Source: Gallionellaceae bacterium
GTDB lineage: Bacteria; Pseudomonadota; Gammaproteobacteria; Burkholderiales; Gallionellaceae
Direction of reading: 5' to 3'
Length of the DNA: 7,538 bases
Assembly: GCA_030646595.1 (NCBI GenBank)
Contig: JAUSKS010000309.1
Location: forward strand, 1-7,538
Part shown: one piece after another, positions 6,930 to 7,538 of the stretch
How the letters are laid out: every line of letters begins with the position of its first letter
How positions within the stretch are numbered: the stretch's first letter is position 1
Made by a program: the position numbers and the translations under genes
Notes under the pieces: model-generated
The model's database searches: none
Told to the model about the DNA's origin: nothing
What the model saw: only the letters and a program-made list of their open reading frames with translations

Positions 6930-6952
6930 AACCCCCGGCTTTGCCGGAGGTT
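6930..6952 (-). terminator. Terminator-like hairpin after the UPF0158 gene
   Basis: Just past the UPF0158 stop codon (6951-6953) the minus strand reads CCTCCGGCAAAGCCGGGGG. This gives a 5-bp GC core (CCGGC/GCCGG, 6935-6939 with 6943-6947) around a 3-nt loop, extended outward by CC/GG after one mismatch and then by A-T pairs. Only three T residues follow, so termination may be weak. Its position directly after a stop supports the call. Confidence 0.55.
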
Positions 6953-7409
6953 ATTGGAACTCGATGCCATTATCCCGGCACCAGCCTTTAGCCAACTCAG
7001 CTAGCGCCTGATCTCTAAATTGATACCATTTTTCCAGCAACAGGAAGCGCTCCAGCCCCTGCTTGAATCTGGCAAAAGCGCCTTTGCCTTTTATCAAGGA
7101 CAACAGCTCATCTCTTTGCTCTTCTACTGGCAATGAAAGTATGAATTCCTCCATTACGCTGTATTCATGGAATTCAAATTTTGACGGCAGCGGGAGGTAA
7201 TCATCTTCGTTATTGATGAACTCTCTGGCCTGCTCGATGGCCTCTCTGAACCATTCCGCATGCACCGACAAGTCTTCATCGCTTTCGGCAGCGGCAATCT
7301 CGTCGTCTGTAAACAGAACAACTTCACCGGAAGATATTTTCAGGTACGAGTGTGATTCATCACCATGAAATTCGATGCCTTCGACTATTTTCTTTAAATC
7401 CACTTTCAT
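6951..7409 (-). CDS. UPF0158-family protein of unknown function
   Basis: With the chosen start this is a 152-residue, acidic, soluble protein of the UPF0158 family, whose function is not established. Family-like segments include MKVDLKKIVEGIEF (1-14), GEVVLFTDDE (28-37), DDYLPLPSKFEFHEYSVMEEFI (69-90), the GKGAFARFKQ segment (108-117) and WYQFRDQALAELAKGWC (128-144). It has no signal peptide or membrane segment. The ATG at 7409 has GAGGTG 8 nt upstream; the adjacent ATG at 7412 is equally possible in sequence terms. A TTG at 7463 in the same frame, with AAGGAG 7 nt before it, would add MRATQHSDEVWIFRGGH plus one further Met. Those extra codons lie mostly inside a palindromic repeat and precede the family's usual beginning, so they are excluded here. 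A hairpin follows the stop codon. Confidence 0.85.
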   Translation of the reverse strand: MKVDLKKIVEGIEFHGDESHSYLKISSGEVVLFTDDEIAAAESDEDLSVHAEWFREAIEQAREFINNEDDYLPLPSKFEFHEYSVMEEFILSLPVEEQRDELLSLIKGKGAFARFKQGLERFLLLEKWYQFRDQALAELAKGWCRDNGIEFQ

Positions 7410-7424
7410 CATATGGCCACCTCT

Positions 7425-7538
7425 AAAAATCCAAACTTCGTCGCTATGCTGCGTTGCTCTCAAAAAATTACTCCTTATATATCAAATATATGCTGCGTCG
7501 CAATTTTTTGCTCGCGCCTTGCCTAGCTTCGGATTTTG
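7425..7538. repeat. AT-rich palindromic repeat, probably cut by the window edge
   Basis: This stretch is a nested imperfect palindrome. Outer arms are AAAATCC (7426-7432) and GGATTTT (7531-7537). Middle arms are CAAAAAATT (7461-7469) and AATTTTTTG (7502-7510), both perfect. At the centre ATATAT (7477-7482), CAA, ATATAT (7486-7491) form a small hairpin. TATGCTGCGTTGC (7445-7457) recurs directly as TATGCTGCGTCGC (7489-7501) with one difference. It lies just before the UPF0158 gene, covers most of the alternative TTG-start extension, and carries promoter- and RBS-like signals. The structure suggests a MITE- or REP-like dispersed repeat, but other copies cannot be checked here. Confidence 0.62.
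7474..7503 (-). promoter_or_regulatory. Possible promoter inside the right-edge repeat
   Basis: On the minus strand TTGCGA (7498-7503) and TATAAG (7474-7479, five of six matches) are 18 nt apart. Transcription would start near 7467, just before the UPF0158 gene, and the transcript would contain the GAGGTG site serving the ATG at 7409. The region is AT-rich, so a chance match is quite possible. Confidence 0.3.

Noticed and set aside
7410..7463. Extended UPF0158 protein starting at TTG 7463
   Set aside because: Despite AAGGAG at good spacing, most of the extra codons are palindromic-repeat sequence, the family begins near MKVDLKKIVEG, and GAGGTG serves the downstream ATG. Kept as an alternative, not as the call.

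Overview
The window looks like ordinary chromosome of a betaproteobacterium. The LysS sequence, the moderate base composition and the style of the c-di-GMP proteins would suit the Nitrosomonadales/Gallionellaceae, but that placement is inference from protein style, not from a database search. No rRNA, tRNA, CRISPR array, transposase or phage gene was seen.

Left half (2-3999, + strand): the 3' end of a c-di-GMP signalling operon. A GGDEF-ended protein is cut by the window edge. It is followed after 12 nt by a stand-alone receiver protein, and after 5 more nt by a 982-residue REC-REC-PAS-PAS-GGDEF-EAL protein. Spacing and shared theme suggest one transcript in which phosphorelay input is turned into synthesis or breakdown of cyclic di-GMP. 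Every catalytic motif checked in the GGDEF and EAL domains is intact.

Right half (4012-7409, - strand): read in transcription order, a UPF0158-family protein, a DUF6933-family protein, a Phd/YefM-type antitoxin with a VapC-type PIN toxin, and lysyl-tRNA synthetase (lysS). lysS converges tail-to-tail on the signalling operon with 12 nt between stop codons. The toxin-antitoxin pair is a complete module: strong ribosome binding site, ATGA stop/start overlap, all four PIN acidic residues, and a perfect 10-bp inverted repeat over a good -10 box that is probably the autoregulatory operator. The toxin gene ends only 11 nt before the lysS start.

Non-coding stretches: 6803-6950 holds a nested palindromic repeat (outer arms at 6821-6830 and 6909-6918) and a terminator-like hairpin after the UPF0158 gene. 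7425-7538 is a second palindromic repeat, probably cut by the window edge, lying over the upstream region of the UPF0158 gene and carrying promoter- and RBS-like signals. The most interesting points are the toxin-antitoxin module placed directly before an essential housekeeping gene, its operator, and the two palindromic repeats. I see no clear sign of an undescribed defence or biosynthetic system.
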